From: Herminiimonas contaminans
GTDB lineage: Bacteria; Pseudomonadota; Gammaproteobacteria; Burkholderiales; Burkholderiaceae_D
Length of the DNA: 64,000 nucleotides
Assembly (NCBI RefSeq): GCF_015645465.1
Contig: NZ_JADOEL010000007.1
Coordinates: 62,001 to 126,000, forward strand
Direction: 5' to 3'
The translations under genes and the position numbers were made by a program. Below are positions 53,327 to 62,994 of this stretch, in pieces. Below the pieces are notes generated by a model, which saw only the letters and a program-made list of their open reading frames with translations, made no database searches and was not told the origin of the DNA. Position 1 is the first letter of the stretch. Each line of letters opens with the position of its first letter.

Positions 53327-54010
53327 GTGTACGCACTGATCATCGAAGATAATCCCGATATCGTCGCCAATCTGTACGGCTTCCTGGAGCCATTGGGTTA
53401 CACGCTGGATGTCGCACTGAGCGGCACTGCCGGCGTCACCCGCGCCACCAGCGCGCACTACGATGTAATCGTACTCGACCTCGAATTGCCAGGACTGGAC
53501 GGGGTCGAAGTCTGTCGCCAGTTACGCAAGGAACAACGCCTGGCAACCCCCATCCTGATGCTGACCGCACGCGACACAGTGAAAGACAAACTGGTCGGCT
53601 TTGAAGTCGGCGCTGATGATTATCTGGTCAAACCTTTTTCGCTGGTTGAACTGGAAGCCCGGCTCAAAGCACTGGTTCGACGTGCCCGCAATGAAACGGT
53701 GGAACACATCCTGGAATTCGGCGAGCTGCGCCTGGACCTTAGCCGCAACGAAGCCACCCGCGCCGGACACAAGCTGGCACTTACACCGACCGGCTATAAA
53801 TTGCTGGAAGCATTGATGCGCAAAGCACCTGCCTTAATTACAAGAGATGAAATACTGCGCGAGATATGGGGTGACGATCCGCCGGACAGCGATGCCTTGC
53901 GTACTCACATTCATGCACTGCGCCAGGCGATGGATAGATCTTTTGCCCAACCCATGTTGCGTACCCTGCCGGGTAGCGGTTATCGCCTGATCAATAACGA
54001 TGAAAGCTAG
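53327..54010 (+). CDS. OmpR/PmrA family response regulator
   Basis: A 227-residue regulator: receiver domain with acidic pocket Glu7/Asp8, phosphoacceptor Asp51 in VIVLDLELPG and the lysine in LVKPFSL, followed by an OmpR-type winged helix DNA-binding domain (LTPTGYKLLEALM, LRTHIHALRQAM, LPGSGYRL). I start at the GTG at 53327 because it gives the standard length and has GAGAAG upstream; the longer frame adds residues with no family match. It overlaps the sensor kinase gene by 11 bp. Its neighbour eptA suggests a PmrA-like role. Confidence 0.9.
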   Translation: MYALIIEDNPDIVANLYGFLEPLGYTLDVALSGTAGVTRATSAHYDVIVLDLELPGLDGVEVCRQLRKEQRLATPILMLTARDTVKDKLVGFEVGADDYLVKPFSLVELEARLKALVRRARNETVEHILEFGELRLDLSRNEATRAGHKLALTPTGYKLLEALMRKAPALITRDEILREIWGDDPPDSDALRTHIHALRQAMDRSFAQPMLRTLPGSGYRLINNDES

Positions 54011-55244
54011 TCAATCACTCAAGAACCGTATAGCCGGTTCCTTCGTCTTGCTCGCTTTCGTACTATGCAGCTTCTTTACGCTGGCTGCCTATACTGCGGT
54101 CGAGCTGGCCGAGTCACAACTGATAGATCATAACCTGGATAAGCTGGCGACCAATCTGATTACCCAGCACATCAACAAGATCACGTTGGAGTTACCGCCG
54201 GATATCAGCTTCTACGTCAACGAAGAAATCCCGCCAACCTTCCGTAACCTGCCAGTCGGCATACATGAAATAGAAACCGGCGAAACCGAAGCGCATCTGG
54301 TGGTACGCAAGGTCGGCGATCAACATTTCGTGGTGGTCGATGACACCAGCGACTTTGAAGAAACGGAACTGCTGATCTTTATCTCACTGGGCGTTGGTTT
54401 CGTCACCAGCATCCTGCTTTCGATCGCATTGGGCGTGACCTCGGCCAAACGTCTGGTGGCACCGGTGACGGCATTGGCCGAAGCAGTCGAACGCAACGAC
54501 GCACCCGGTGATCTGCCGTCGCTGGATAAAGAAAACGAGATAGGCATCCTGGCGCGTGCATTTGCCAAACGCACCGATGAATTGCAGCGCTTCCTTGCGG
54601 ATGAAAAATTGTTTACAGGCGATGTCAGCCATGAACTGCGCACACCGCTGACCATCATGCTGGGCGCTTCCGAGCTTTTGAAAACGAAACTGGCCAATGC
54701 ACCGGATGAGCTGGAGGTGGCCGAACGCATACGTCGCGTCGCGAGCGAAGCTTCTGAGCGGGTTGGTGCCTTGCTGCTGCTATCCCAGTCGCCGGATATG
54801 CTGGGTGGTTCACAGCTGTCGCTGACGCACCTGATAGACCGTGAGATCGAGCGCTGCCAGCAAATCCTGGGCGATAAGCCAGTCACACTGCAGTTCCATG
54901 CCGCACAGGATGTCTGGGTCCATGCCCGCACTGAACTGGCCGGGATCGCGATAGGCAACCTGCTGCGCAATGCCTGCCAATACACGGAACAAGGCACGGT
55001 CCAGGTCTGGCTGACCCCTGATGATTTAACAATTGAAGATGACGGCCCCGGCATTCCGGAAAATGTACGTACGCGTTTGTTCGATCGCTTCGTTCGTGGA
55101 CACGACAATCAGCACGTCGGTTCCGGCCTGGGACTGGCAATTGTTAAACGGGTCATCGATCACATGGGCTGGGACATACGCTACGAAACACCTATCGGTG
55201 GCGGTAGTCGTTTCATTGTTACATTTGCAAGCGCTCTTCAATAA
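54000..55244 (+). CDS. Sensor histidine kinase, PmrB-like
   Basis: A 414-residue kinase. Membrane segments at about residues 12-35 and 123-147 enclose a periplasmic sensor of about 85 residues; a HAMP domain, the HisKA motif DVSHELRTP (phosphorylated His211) and an ATPase domain (RNACQY, DDGPGIP, GSGLGLAIVKR) follow. It should phosphorylate the regulator encoded just upstream. The periplasmic sensor is rich in acidic residues (for example TGETEAH, DDTSDFEETE), as expected for a metal- or peptide-sensing PmrB-like domain, but this is inference. Confidence 0.9.
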   Translation: MKASQSLKNRIAGSFVLLAFVLCSFFTLAAYTAVELAESQLIDHNLDKLATNLITQHINKITLELPPDISFYVNEEIPPTFRNLPVGIHEIETGETEAHLVVRKVGDQHFVVVDDTSDFEETELLIFISLGVGFVTSILLSIALGVTSAKRLVAPVTALAEAVERNDAPGDLPSLDKENEIGILARAFAKRTDELQRFLADEKLFTGDVSHELRTPLTIMLGASELLKTKLANAPDELEVAERIRRVASEASERVGALLLLSQSPDMLGGSQLSLTHLIDREIERCQQILGDKPVTLQFHAAQDVWVHARTELAGIAIGNLLRNACQYTEQGTVQVWLTPDDLTIEDDGPGIPENVRTRLFDRFVRGHDNQHVGSGLGLAIVKRVIDHMGWDIRYETPIGGGSRFIVTFASALQ

Positions 55245-55284
55245 CCAAATAACAACCTGATGTAATCAGCAAGCATTTCCTGGT

Positions 55285-55301
55285 CTTAACGCGGCATTAA
55301 C
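55285..55301 (+). promoter_or_regulatory. PmrA-box-like direct repeat upstream of eptA
   Basis: CTTAAC-GCGGC-ATTAAC: two TTAA half-sites 11 bp apart, which matches the layout of the PmrA box (CTTAAT-N5-CTTAAT). It lies in the 88-bp gap between the kinase and eptA, the right place for control by the adjacent regulator. Confidence 0.5.
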
Positions 55302-55332
55302 GGCGCTCTCGATAGCGTAGCGGCTTCATTCC

Positions 55333-57051
55333 TTGAAGTCGGTGCTCGCCTTGAAACTTCCTCTAGCTGCCGGTACTCCCGGTGCAGTATTAGAAATCCG
55401 TGGCCCTCGCTCTTACGTTAGCGCGTTCTTTAGCCGCCTGCCTGCAATCCGGGTCGAATGGCTGGCCATACTCGCGAGCCTGTTCTTCTCGTTGAGCTGC
55501 AATTATTTATTCTTCGCTGCCGCACTAGCCAACCGTGACTGGAGCAGCCCGTCTTCGTGGTTATTTGGTGCGGGCCTGTTTGTTTCCATCACCGCACTGC
55601 AAGCGATCGGTCTATTGGTGCTGCTGAATCGCTGGACCAGCAAACCTTTGCTGACGGTACTGTTCCTCGTGACCGCAGCGGCTACCTACTATATGAATAA
55701 GTACACCGTGTTCTTCAACACGGAAATGGTCAGGAACATCCTGCGTACCGACGTCAAGGAAGCGAGCGAACTATTCTCGTTTAATTTCTGCGTACACATG
55801 CTGGTCTTTGGCATCCTGCCTAGCGTACTGGTATGGAAGCTCCGTCTGCGCACCACGCCTCTGCGTCGCGCGATCCCGATCCGCCTCTTATATATAGTCG
55901 GCGCTATCGTGGTCGCGGCTGGTTCGACCATGCTGATCTTCCAGGATTTCTCTTCATTGATGCGCAATCAAAAAGAAGTCCGCTTCCTGATCACACCTAG
56001 CAATTACCTGTTTTCCCTGTCACGTGTAGTCGCTGCGGATACCGCCCAGGCCAATACCCCACGGATCAAAATCAGCGATGATGCCAAACTGGCTGCAGGC
56101 TGGGGTGGTCGCACCAAACCAATGCTGTTTGTACTGGTCGTCGGAGAAACCACACGCGCTGCCAACTGGGGCCTGAACGGTTACGAACACCAGACCACGC
56201 CACAGCTCAGCAAGCTGGACGTCGTCAATTTCCCGCACGCGACTTCATGCGGCACCAATACCGAAGTCTCGGTACCTTGCATGTTCTCCATCTATGGCCG
56301 TCACGACTATGACGAAGCAAAGATACGCGGCCATGAATCGCTGCTGCACATCATAGACAAAGTCGGCATCAACACCGTGTGGCGCGACAATCAATCTGGT
56401 TGCAAAGGAGTGTGTGACGGACTGGAAGAACAAATGCTGGGTGCCAGCAAGGATCCGAAGCTGTGCGACGGCGAACGCTGCCTGGATGAGATCATGCTGG
56501 AAAATATGGATGGCGTGATACAGAAAGCCAAGAACGGCAATCTCTTCGTCGTCATGCATCAACTCGGCAATCACGGTCCGGCCTACTACCGTCGCTATCC
56601 GGCGGCGATGCGTACCTTCACGCCGACTTGCGATACCTCAGACCTGAGCAAATGCACACGCGAACAGATTACCAATAGCTACGACAACGGCGTGCTCTAC
56701 ACCGATCACTTCCTGGCCAAAACGATAGCCTTCCTGAAAACGCAAAGTGATTCGTATGACACCGCGATGCTGTATCTGTCCGACCATGGCGAATCGCTGG
56801 GTGAACGTGGCATCTACCTGCATGGTTTGCCATATTCGATCGCACCAAAAGAGCAGACTGAAGTGCCTATGGTGATGTGGATGTCATCCGGCTTTGCATC
56901 CAGCTTCGGCGTCAACAAGGACTGCATGCAACGTCGCGCCGGTAATGCAGTCAGCCAGGACAATCTGTTCCACTCGATACTCGGTATGCTGCAAATCGAA
57001 TCCAAGTACTACGATAAAGCCCTGGATATGACTGCAGGCTGCCGTATCTGA
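55333..57051 (+). CDS. eptA: Lipid A phosphoethanolamine transferase
   Basis: A 572-residue EptA/MCR family enzyme. Five membrane segments occupy the first 210 residues; a periplasmic alkaline-phosphatase-fold domain follows. The nucleophile is Thr310 in CGTNTEVSVPCMF, and metal-binding blocks are VVGETTRAANW and YLSDHGESLGERG with the C-terminal histidines. It transfers phosphoethanolamine from phosphatidylethanolamine to lipid A, lowering negative charge and polymyxin binding. No ATG exists near the N-terminus: the start is a TTG at 55333, or alternatively a GTG at 55342. It follows a PmrAB-like pair. Confidence 0.92.
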   Translation: MKSVLALKLPLAAGTPGAVLEIRGPRSYVSAFFSRLPAIRVEWLAILASLFFSLSCNYLFFAAALANRDWSSPSSWLFGAGLFVSITALQAIGLLVLLNRWTSKPLLTVLFLVTAAATYYMNKYTVFFNTEMVRNILRTDVKEASELFSFNFCVHMLVFGILPSVLVWKLRLRTTPLRRAIPIRLLYIVGAIVVAAGSTMLIFQDFSSLMRNQKEVRFLITPSNYLFSLSRVVAADTAQANTPRIKISDDAKLAAGWGGRTKPMLFVLVVGETTRAANWGLNGYEHQTTPQLSKLDVVNFPHATSCGTNTEVSVPCMFSIYGRHDYDEAKIRGHESLLHIIDKVGINTVWRDNQSGCKGVCDGLEEQMLGASKDPKLCDGERCLDEIMLENMDGVIQKAKNGNLFVVMHQLGNHGPAYYRRYPAAMRTFTPTCDTSDLSKCTREQITNSYDNGVLYTDHFLAKTIAFLKTQSDSYDTAMLYLSDHGESLGERGIYLHGLPYSIAPKEQTEVPMVMWMSSGFASSFGVNKDCMQRRAGNAVSQDNLFHSILGMLQIESKYYDKALDMTAGCRI

Positions 57052-57055
57052 ACGA

Positions 57056-58156
57056 TCAGCTAATCTGGTGGGCGACTATTATGCCGCCGACCAGGAAACC
57101 GGTCGGTGCCAGCAAGCGCTTCTTGCTGCCCGGCCGGTTCTCTACCCAGCGGAACAACAAAGCACCACCGCCTATGCTGATGCATACCGCGATCAGCATG
57201 CCGATAATGTTAGCAATCGGCTGCTGCGGGAAGAAGTGAAAGAACACTGCATTCACGAGCATGCACAAAGGGAAATGTATCAGGAAGACTGAATACGAAA
57301 TGCGCCCGAGGTAAGTCAGGAAGCCCGGCATCATCCAGCGCTCCAATGCACCAGATTGACGCGCCACACCCAACAGCAGCATCACGCAACCCGCCACCAG
57401 GATGCGGCCACGGAACTCCACCAGCAACGCGGCCAATACCACCGCGCACAGTACGGCCAGCCATGCCATGCCCTTAGGTCGGCGCGTCGCCCAGTATGCC
57501 AATGCACCGAGGCCATAAGAGCCAAAGAAATACAGGGCGGTTTCGTCCAGTCCCTGATTACGGTTAAACACAAATAGCGAAGCCAGCGTCAGCAACGTGA
57601 TGAACAGTGGTCCGAGTATGCTCAGGCGCGGATAGTGCGCTTCGATTTTCCCTGCCAGCCACAAGAGCAGGGCAGCCAATGCAAACAACTGAAAATCGAT
57701 GGCGACATACCAGACCCCTGCCGACAGCGCTTCCTGGTCCAGCAAATCCTGCAACAGGAAAATATGCGGCAACAATTGTGCAAAGCTGGGTGCATCCGGA
57801 ATCGAATCATTGCTTACCCACTCACGTGCCAGCGCGGCGCACACAATGGCAAACACCAACGCCACCAGGTAGGGGATGACCAGACGCAGATAGCGCTGGT
57901 AAATCGCATTCAGCGGACGACTCACAGTGGCCGCACCTTCCGGTGCAAATTTGGTCGCCAGCAGGAAACCGGCGATCACAAAGAAGGCTTGCACTGCCAT
58001 CCGGCCATATTGATACAGCAGGTCTATCACAGTTGGCATGAGCGGATAAGCGATATCCGACATAGGACCGTAAAACGCGAGGTGATGAAAAACAATCAAT
58101 AAGCAGGCAACGGCCTTGAGTGCATCGACGCAAGGCATTCTTGAAACAGTGGACAT
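57056..58156 (-). CDS. Acyltransferase 3 family membrane protein
   Basis: A 366-residue protein with ten hydrophobic segments. The family start VDALKAVACLLIVFHHLAF contains the conserved arginine/histidine position, and RMAVQAFFVIAGFLLA and SYSVFLIHFPL are typical. Such enzymes acetylate or succinylate surface polysaccharides or lipids. I use the ATG at 58156, since codons before it overlap the promoter and look non-coding. It converges on eptA with a 4-bp gap; a role in surface modification would suit the neighbourhood, but the substrate is unknown. Confidence 0.87.
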   Translation of the reverse strand: MSTVSRMPCVDALKAVACLLIVFHHLAFYGPMSDIAYPLMPTVIDLLYQYGRMAVQAFFVIAGFLLATKFAPEGAATVSRPLNAIYQRYLRLVIPYLVALVFAIVCAALAREWVSNDSIPDAPSFAQLLPHIFLLQDLLDQEALSAGVWYVAIDFQLFALAALLLWLAGKIEAHYPRLSILGPLFITLLTLASLFVFNRNQGLDETALYFFGSYGLGALAYWATRRPKGMAWLAVLCAVVLAALLVEFRGRILVAGCVMLLLGVARQSGALERWMMPGFLTYLGRISYSVFLIHFPLCMLVNAVFFHFFPQQPIANIIGMLIAVCISIGGGALLFRWVENRPGSKKRLLAPTGFLVGGIIVAHQIS

Positions 58157-58354
58157 GAACTCTGACTTGGTGGAATTTAATCTTGGTGCAGGCGCGCCAT
58201 CCGGGGATGGGCGACGGGCAGCGGAAAAGCGCCGCAAGGGCGCAAGTCTACACGCTGTGAGGCTTTTTTGCAGCGGAGCCTGGTCTCACAGCGGCAGCGG
58301 AAGCCAATACCAACTATGATATGCACCCCGGTAGCCAACCATAAAAGATTGCAG

Positions 58355-58840
58355 ATGTACAACGAAGACGCAGAACACGACGCCCCTATCAATGAGCCAC
58401 GCCTGTGGCGCGACAACGGCTGGACCGCGCGCGTCATCAAGAATGAAGATGACGAAGGCTGGGCGGTAGAAATGATCAAGGATGGCGAATCCGAACCGGC
58501 GCTGGTCGGACCGTGGACCATGGGACGCGATAAAAAGAATCCGAAACCGCTGGATACACCCGCGTTCCACACCCTGGTCAAAACTGCATCCGAAGTCTTG
58601 CGCCGCCACGAACAACAATTGCACGCAGACCTGCACAAGAGCGTGATCATCAACACGGCGACCGCCAGCATCACGGTAAAACTCGATATCGTGCCGGATG
58701 AAGATGATCCTTATGCGACCTTGAGCGCGGTCGACGAGGACGGTGAACCGATCGCCGAGGTACGCGTCGCACCCCACTTTAAATTGACGCGCAGCAGTGC
58801 GGCGGACTGGATCGCAGCGGAATACCGCAGGCCACGCTAA
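58355..58840 (+). CDS. Conserved hypothetical protein
   Basis: A 161-residue acidic soluble protein (MYNEDAEHDAPINEPRLW at the start). The middle contains WTARVIKNEDDEGWAVEMIKDGESEPALVGPWTMGRDKKNPKPLD, then a helix, then a C-terminal sheet region. I recognise no family. The ATG at 58355 lies in a better start context than the upstream in-frame one, and no membrane segment is present. It seems to be a lone gene. Confidence 0.7.
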   Translation: MYNEDAEHDAPINEPRLWRDNGWTARVIKNEDDEGWAVEMIKDGESEPALVGPWTMGRDKKNPKPLDTPAFHTLVKTASEVLRRHEQQLHADLHKSVIINTATASITVKLDIVPDEDDPYATLSAVDEDGEPIAEVRVAPHFKLTRSSAADWIAAEYRRPR

Positions 58841-58870
58841 GGCCGGATAGAGAGCTACCGAGGGGAAGGA

Positions 58871-59101
58871 TTACAGGCGGCTATACAAGCGCTGAAATTC
58901 TTCTTCCAGCGTATTTTTAGGCAGGCTGCTATTGCCACGGCCATACCAGTAACGTGCATTGCCGAGGTCGCCTTCAACCCGGTGCAGATAGCCGTGGATC
59001 TGACACGAGAACTCATCCGAGTGCACTTGTACCAAAGCATGTGCTTCTTCCCAGTTTCCCGCTTTTTCCAGATCCAGCACTTTTTTGTGATCGCAAGCCA
59101 T
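58871..59101 (-). CDS. Small protein of unknown function, end of RND operon
   Basis: A 76-residue protein (MACDHKKVLDLEKAGNWEEAHALVQVHSDEFSCQIHGYLHRVEGDLGNARYWYGRG and so on) with an all-helical, TPR-like look: the WEEAH and NARYWYGRG turns suggest one to two tetratrico-type helices. The ATG at 59101 starts one base after the stop of the PIG-L gene; GGAAAG inside the end of that gene is its ribosome binding site. It is therefore coupled to PIG-L. Function unknown. Confidence 0.72.
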   Translation of the reverse strand: MACDHKKVLDLEKAGNWEEAHALVQVHSDEFSCQIHGYLHRVEGDLGNARYWYGRGNSSLPKNTLEEEFQRLYSRL

Positions 59102-59102
59102 T

Positions 59103-59858
59103 TCAATTCTTTCCTGTTGTTTCATGTTCCGGTCCGTAACGCTCCAGTTCAAAGGCCTCCGCATACGCTGCGTTAAGACCTGACCCGGTACGACGATTCA
59201 CGGCCAGCACGCGCTCATCAAAACCTTGCGCGCGTGTATTCAAATTCCGTTGATGCTGTGATGCATGCAAACGCAGCAACTCAGCCTTCCACTCTGCATC
59301 CGCTGTGCCAAACGGCGTGTACAAATCCGTGCGCATCGCCACTGTCTTGGCATCCTGATTCAGTACTGCCCACAGCTTCCATTGCTCGGCCAAGGCAACA
59401 GCGCGAAACAAGGCATACGTACGCTGGTGCGTGACATTGCTGTCATTACCATGCGGCATGAAGACCAGGTCGGGCTGACGTGCCGCCAGGTAATCACGTA
59501 TGCATCGCTGATTCACCTCATCCAGTCGCGGATTACCTTTTTCATCCGGTGGCAGGCGCAGGAAACTCAATCGCTCCGGCGGCAAACCAAAGAATGCGCA
59601 ACTCGCCGCCTGTTCCTTTTCACGCAAAGCCGCCTTGTCATCAGCAGTATACGCTTCACCGTAACCATCTTCCACACCGCTGGCACCGGTCGTCAGCACC
59701 GCCAGATGTATGGCGTCGCCACGCTGATGGAAATAACGCAGCGTGATAGCAATCGCATCGAAGTCATCCGGATGCGGTGCCAGCACCACCAGTGTCAGTG
59801 GCGCTGGCAACACTAACTGCGCTAACTGTAGTGGACGTTCAGCAGGCAAGTGCAACAT
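59103..59858 (-). CDS. PIG-L family (LmbE-like) deacetylase
   Basis: A 251-residue zinc deacetylase. The metal motif APHPDDFD matches the family's AHPDDE, and the third ligand is in PHGNDSNVTHQ. Enzymes of this family remove N-acetyl groups from sugars such as GlcNAc-inositol or diacetylchitobiose. The ATG at 59858 shares its first base with the last base of the RND permease stop (TGATG), so translation is coupled. Finding it in an RND operon is unusual, and its substrate is unknown. Confidence 0.87.
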   Translation of the reverse strand: MLHLPAERPLQLAQLVLPAPLTLVVLAPHPDDFDAIAITLRYFHQRGDAIHLAVLTTGASGVEDGYGEAYTADDKAALREKEQAASCAFFGLPPERLSFLRLPPDEKGNPRLDEVNQRCIRDYLAARQPDLVFMPHGNDSNVTHQRTYALFRAVALAEQWKLWAVLNQDAKTVAMRTDLYTPFGTADAEWKAELLRLHASQHQRNLNTRAQGFDERVLAVNRRTGSGLNAAYAEAFELERYGPEHETTGKN

Positions 59859-62800
59859 CAATGTTTCTCCGTACCCAGTTGCTCTGCAGGCTTGGCTACG
59901 TCATGCGCATCGTGATGCGTCATCCCGCGCGCCTTGCGCATCATGCGCTTCAGCCAGTGCTCCAGATCATCGATATAAGTAAACACCGCAGGCACCACCA
60001 GCAGACTCAACAGCGTCGACGTAATCAAACCACCGATCACGGTAATCGCCATCGGCGAGCGGAAGCTGGGATCGGCACCCCAGCCCAGCGCCAGCGGCAT
60101 CATGCCTGCACCCATCGCGATCGTCGTCATGATAATCGGACGACTACGCTTATGACAGGCGTCAACCAATGCATCGAAGCGATTCATCCCTTGCTGGCGC
60201 GCCATGATGGCGTAGTCGACCAGCAGAATCGAGTTCTTGGTCACGATACCCATCAGCATGATCAGGCCGATCATCGACGGCATCGATAAGGCACGGCCAG
60301 TGATCAGCAGCGCGACAAAAGCACCACCGATGGAAAGTGGCAGGGCAGCCAGAATCGTGATCGGTTGCATGAAGTCCTTGAACAGCAGAACCAGCACGCA
60401 GTAGATACACAAGACACCAATCGCCATCGCCAGGCCAAAGCTGTTGAACAACAGCATCATCTCTTGTGCATCACCCAGTTCCGCGATCTTCACCGCAGGC
60501 GGCAAATTGCGCATGGATGGCAAGGCACGTGCTTCGGTATTCAATTCGCCCAACGAGCGTGAACCGAGTTCCACATCCAGCGTGACGTTACGGCTGCGAT
60601 TCAGCCTATCGATCTGCGCCGGACCGCTATCCATATAGACAGACGCCACATTACCCAGCATCACCGGGCCATTGCGGCCTGGTACTGTCAGGCGCTCGAT
60701 TGCAGCCAGGTCGGCACGCATATTGTCCGGCAACTTGACGCGTATCGGCACCTGGCGTTCGGACAGATTCATCTTCGGTAGATTCATATCATAATCACCG
60801 GCCGTCGCCACGCGCACTGTTTCACCGATGGCTGAGGTAGTCACGCCGAGATCACCGGCACGTGCCGGATCCGGACGCACGATGATTTCCGGACGCACCA
60901 GCGAGGCGCTGGAAGTCACATTACCTATGCCTTTCAGGCCACGCAGTTCACGTTCCACTTTCTTCGCTGCTTCCGACAAGGCCAATGGATCTTCACTGCG
61001 CAAGACCAGTTGCATCTTGACGCCGGTATCCGGTGTGCCGACAGTAAAACGTGCACCAGGAATGTTCGCTATGCGCTCACGTATCTTGGCTTCGATATCC
61101 GAGATCTTTTCCTTGCGCTCGCTGCGATGTACGGTCGTCAGCGTCATCACGGCACGACGTGCTTCCGCCGATGCGCCCGGTGCAAATGCATCACCGCTGG
61201 AACCGCCACCTATCGAGCTGAAAATGCTGATGATGTTTTTATCCTGCGCCACCGCCAGACGTACCCGCTCGGTGACCGCCATCGTTTCCTTCAGCGTACT
61301 ACCCGGCGGCAATTCAATATTGATTTGCGTCTGTGCACGATCAGTAGGCGGCACGAAGCCGGTCGGCAGCAAAGGCACCAGCATGATGGAACCGATAAAA
61401 AACACACCGGAAGCAATCGCGGTTTTCAGGCGGTTGGTCAGACACCAGCGCATTACTTTGATGTAACGCTGCATCAGCCAGCCATCTTCCTGCTCTTTGT
61501 GCTTCTTCGGCTTCAGGATGTAAGCCGCCATCATAGGTGTCAGCAATCGTGCGACGACCAGCGAGGCCAGTACCGCCAGCACCGCTGTCCAGCCAAACTG
61601 CTTGAAGAACAGACCCGGAATACCCGCCATGAATGCAGTCGGCAGGAACACGGCAACCAGTGCAAAGGTCGTCGCGATCACCGCCATACCAATTTCATCA
61701 GCGGCTTCCATCGCTGCCTGCATAGGCGTCTTGCCCATGCTCAGGTGGCGTTCGATATTTTCAATTTCCACAATCGCATCATCGACCAGCACACCCACCA
61801 CCAGCGCCAGCGATAGCAGGGTCACCATATTCAGCGTGTAGCCGAAGTAAGCAAGGCCGAGGAAAGTCGGGATCACGGATAAAGGCAAAGCGGCAGATGC
61901 CACCAGCGTCGCACGCCAGTCACGCAGGAACCACCACACCACCAGCACAGCCAGCAATGCGCCTTCGTACAGCAAGGACATGGAACCATCAAAGTCTTCC
62001 TTGATCGGCTTGGCGTTATCGATGGCTTCCTTGAAGACGATATTGCTATTGTTCTTTTGCAGTTCGGCTACCGCTTCTTTCGCGCCTTTGGCGACAGCCA
62101 GTTCACTCGCGCCCTTGGTACGGAATACTTCGAAACCGACCACAGTCCGGCCATCCTGCGATGCCGAGGTACGGCGCTCAGCGATGGTATCCGTCACGGT
62201 TGCCACCTGCTCCAGGCGGATGTGATGACCATCGGTCAGCGGGATATCCATCTTCGACAATTCGGCAGCGGTCTTCACGGTCGCGATGGTACGCACTGCT
62301 TGCTCCGCACCACTGACATCGCCACGTCCACCCGGTGCTTCCTGCTGTACCTGACGCAAACGACGCGAGACATCAACCGCCGCCACATTCAGCGCTGACA
62401 TCTTGGCCGGATCAAGTTCTATCCGGACTTCACGCGTCACGCCGCCGACACGTTTGACCGAACCGACACCAGGCACCGCCAGCAAACGTTTGGAGACCGT
62501 GTTGTCCACGAACCAGCTGAGTTCCTGTTCATCGACGAAGCTGCCCGGAGCAGCTGCTGCGGTGAAGGTAGTGATCACTCGTCCGGCGGTAGATACCTTG
62601 GTAACCGACGGATCGCGCAAATCGGCAGGCATGTCTGCACGTACCAATGCGACTGCATCGCGCACATCATTGACTGCGTCTGAAATATTTTTTTCCAGGA
62701 TGAACTCCACCGTCACGGTGACCGTGCCGTCGAGTACCTTGGTATAGATATTTTTAATGCCTTGCAGCGTTGCAACCGAGTTCTCTATCTTGCGCGCCAC

Positions 62801-62986
62801 TTCCGTTTCCAGCTGCGCCGGTGCAGCACCAGGCAAGGAAGCGTTGACGATGACGATAGGCAGTTCGATATCAGGGAAGTCCTGTACCGCACTCGATTTG
62901 AACGCGAGCAAGCCTCCGAGTCCCAGCAAAAAGAACAACATAATTGCCGGGATCGGGTTCTTGATGGAAAGCGAGGAAAAATTCAC
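59858..62986 (-). CDS. RND efflux transporter permease (AcrB/MdtB-like)
   Basis: A 1042-residue RND transporter, normal for the family. It has twelve membrane segments and two large periplasmic loops; N-terminal ...FFLLGLGGLLAFKSSAVQDFPDIELPIVIVNASLPGAAPAQLETEV is typical. The proton-relay region in segment 4 reads ALVVGVLVDDAIVEIENIERH with the paired aspartates, so this is a proton-driven pump. It resembles the heavy-metal-independent, multidrug (HAE) group. The adaptor gene lies upstream and PIG-L downstream; no outer-membrane factor is in the window. Confidence 0.94.
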   Translation of the reverse strand: MNFSSLSIKNPIPAIMLFFLLGLGGLLAFKSSAVQDFPDIELPIVIVNASLPGAAPAQLETEVARKIENSVATLQGIKNIYTKVLDGTVTVTVEFILEKNISDAVNDVRDAVALVRADMPADLRDPSVTKVSTAGRVITTFTAAAAPGSFVDEQELSWFVDNTVSKRLLAVPGVGSVKRVGGVTREVRIELDPAKMSALNVAAVDVSRRLRQVQQEAPGGRGDVSGAEQAVRTIATVKTAAELSKMDIPLTDGHHIRLEQVATVTDTIAERRTSASQDGRTVVGFEVFRTKGASELAVAKGAKEAVAELQKNNSNIVFKEAIDNAKPIKEDFDGSMSLLYEGALLAVLVVWWFLRDWRATLVASAALPLSVIPTFLGLAYFGYTLNMVTLLSLALVVGVLVDDAIVEIENIERHLSMGKTPMQAAMEAADEIGMAVIATTFALVAVFLPTAFMAGIPGLFFKQFGWTAVLAVLASLVVARLLTPMMAAYILKPKKHKEQEDGWLMQRYIKVMRWCLTNRLKTAIASGVFFIGSIMLVPLLPTGFVPPTDRAQTQINIELPPGSTLKETMAVTERVRLAVAQDKNIISIFSSIGGGSSGDAFAPGASAEARRAVMTLTTVHRSERKEKISDIEAKIRERIANIPGARFTVGTPDTGVKMQLVLRSEDPLALSEAAKKVERELRGLKGIGNVTSSASLVRPEIIVRPDPARAGDLGVTTSAIGETVRVATAGDYDMNLPKMNLSERQVPIRVKLPDNMRADLAAIERLTVPGRNGPVMLGNVASVYMDSGPAQIDRLNRSRNVTLDVELGSRSLGELNTEARALPSMRNLPPAVKIAELGDAQEMMLLFNSFGLAMAIGVLCIYCVLVLLFKDFMQPITILAALPLSIGGAFVALLITGRALSMPSMIGLIMLMGIVTKNSILLVDYAIMARQQGMNRFDALVDACHKRSRPIIMTTIAMGAGMMPLALGWGADPSFRSPMAITVIGGLITSTLLSLLVVPAVFTYIDDLEHWLKRMMRKARGMTHHDAHDVAKPAEQLGTEKH

Positions 62987-62994
62987 GCGTGCTC

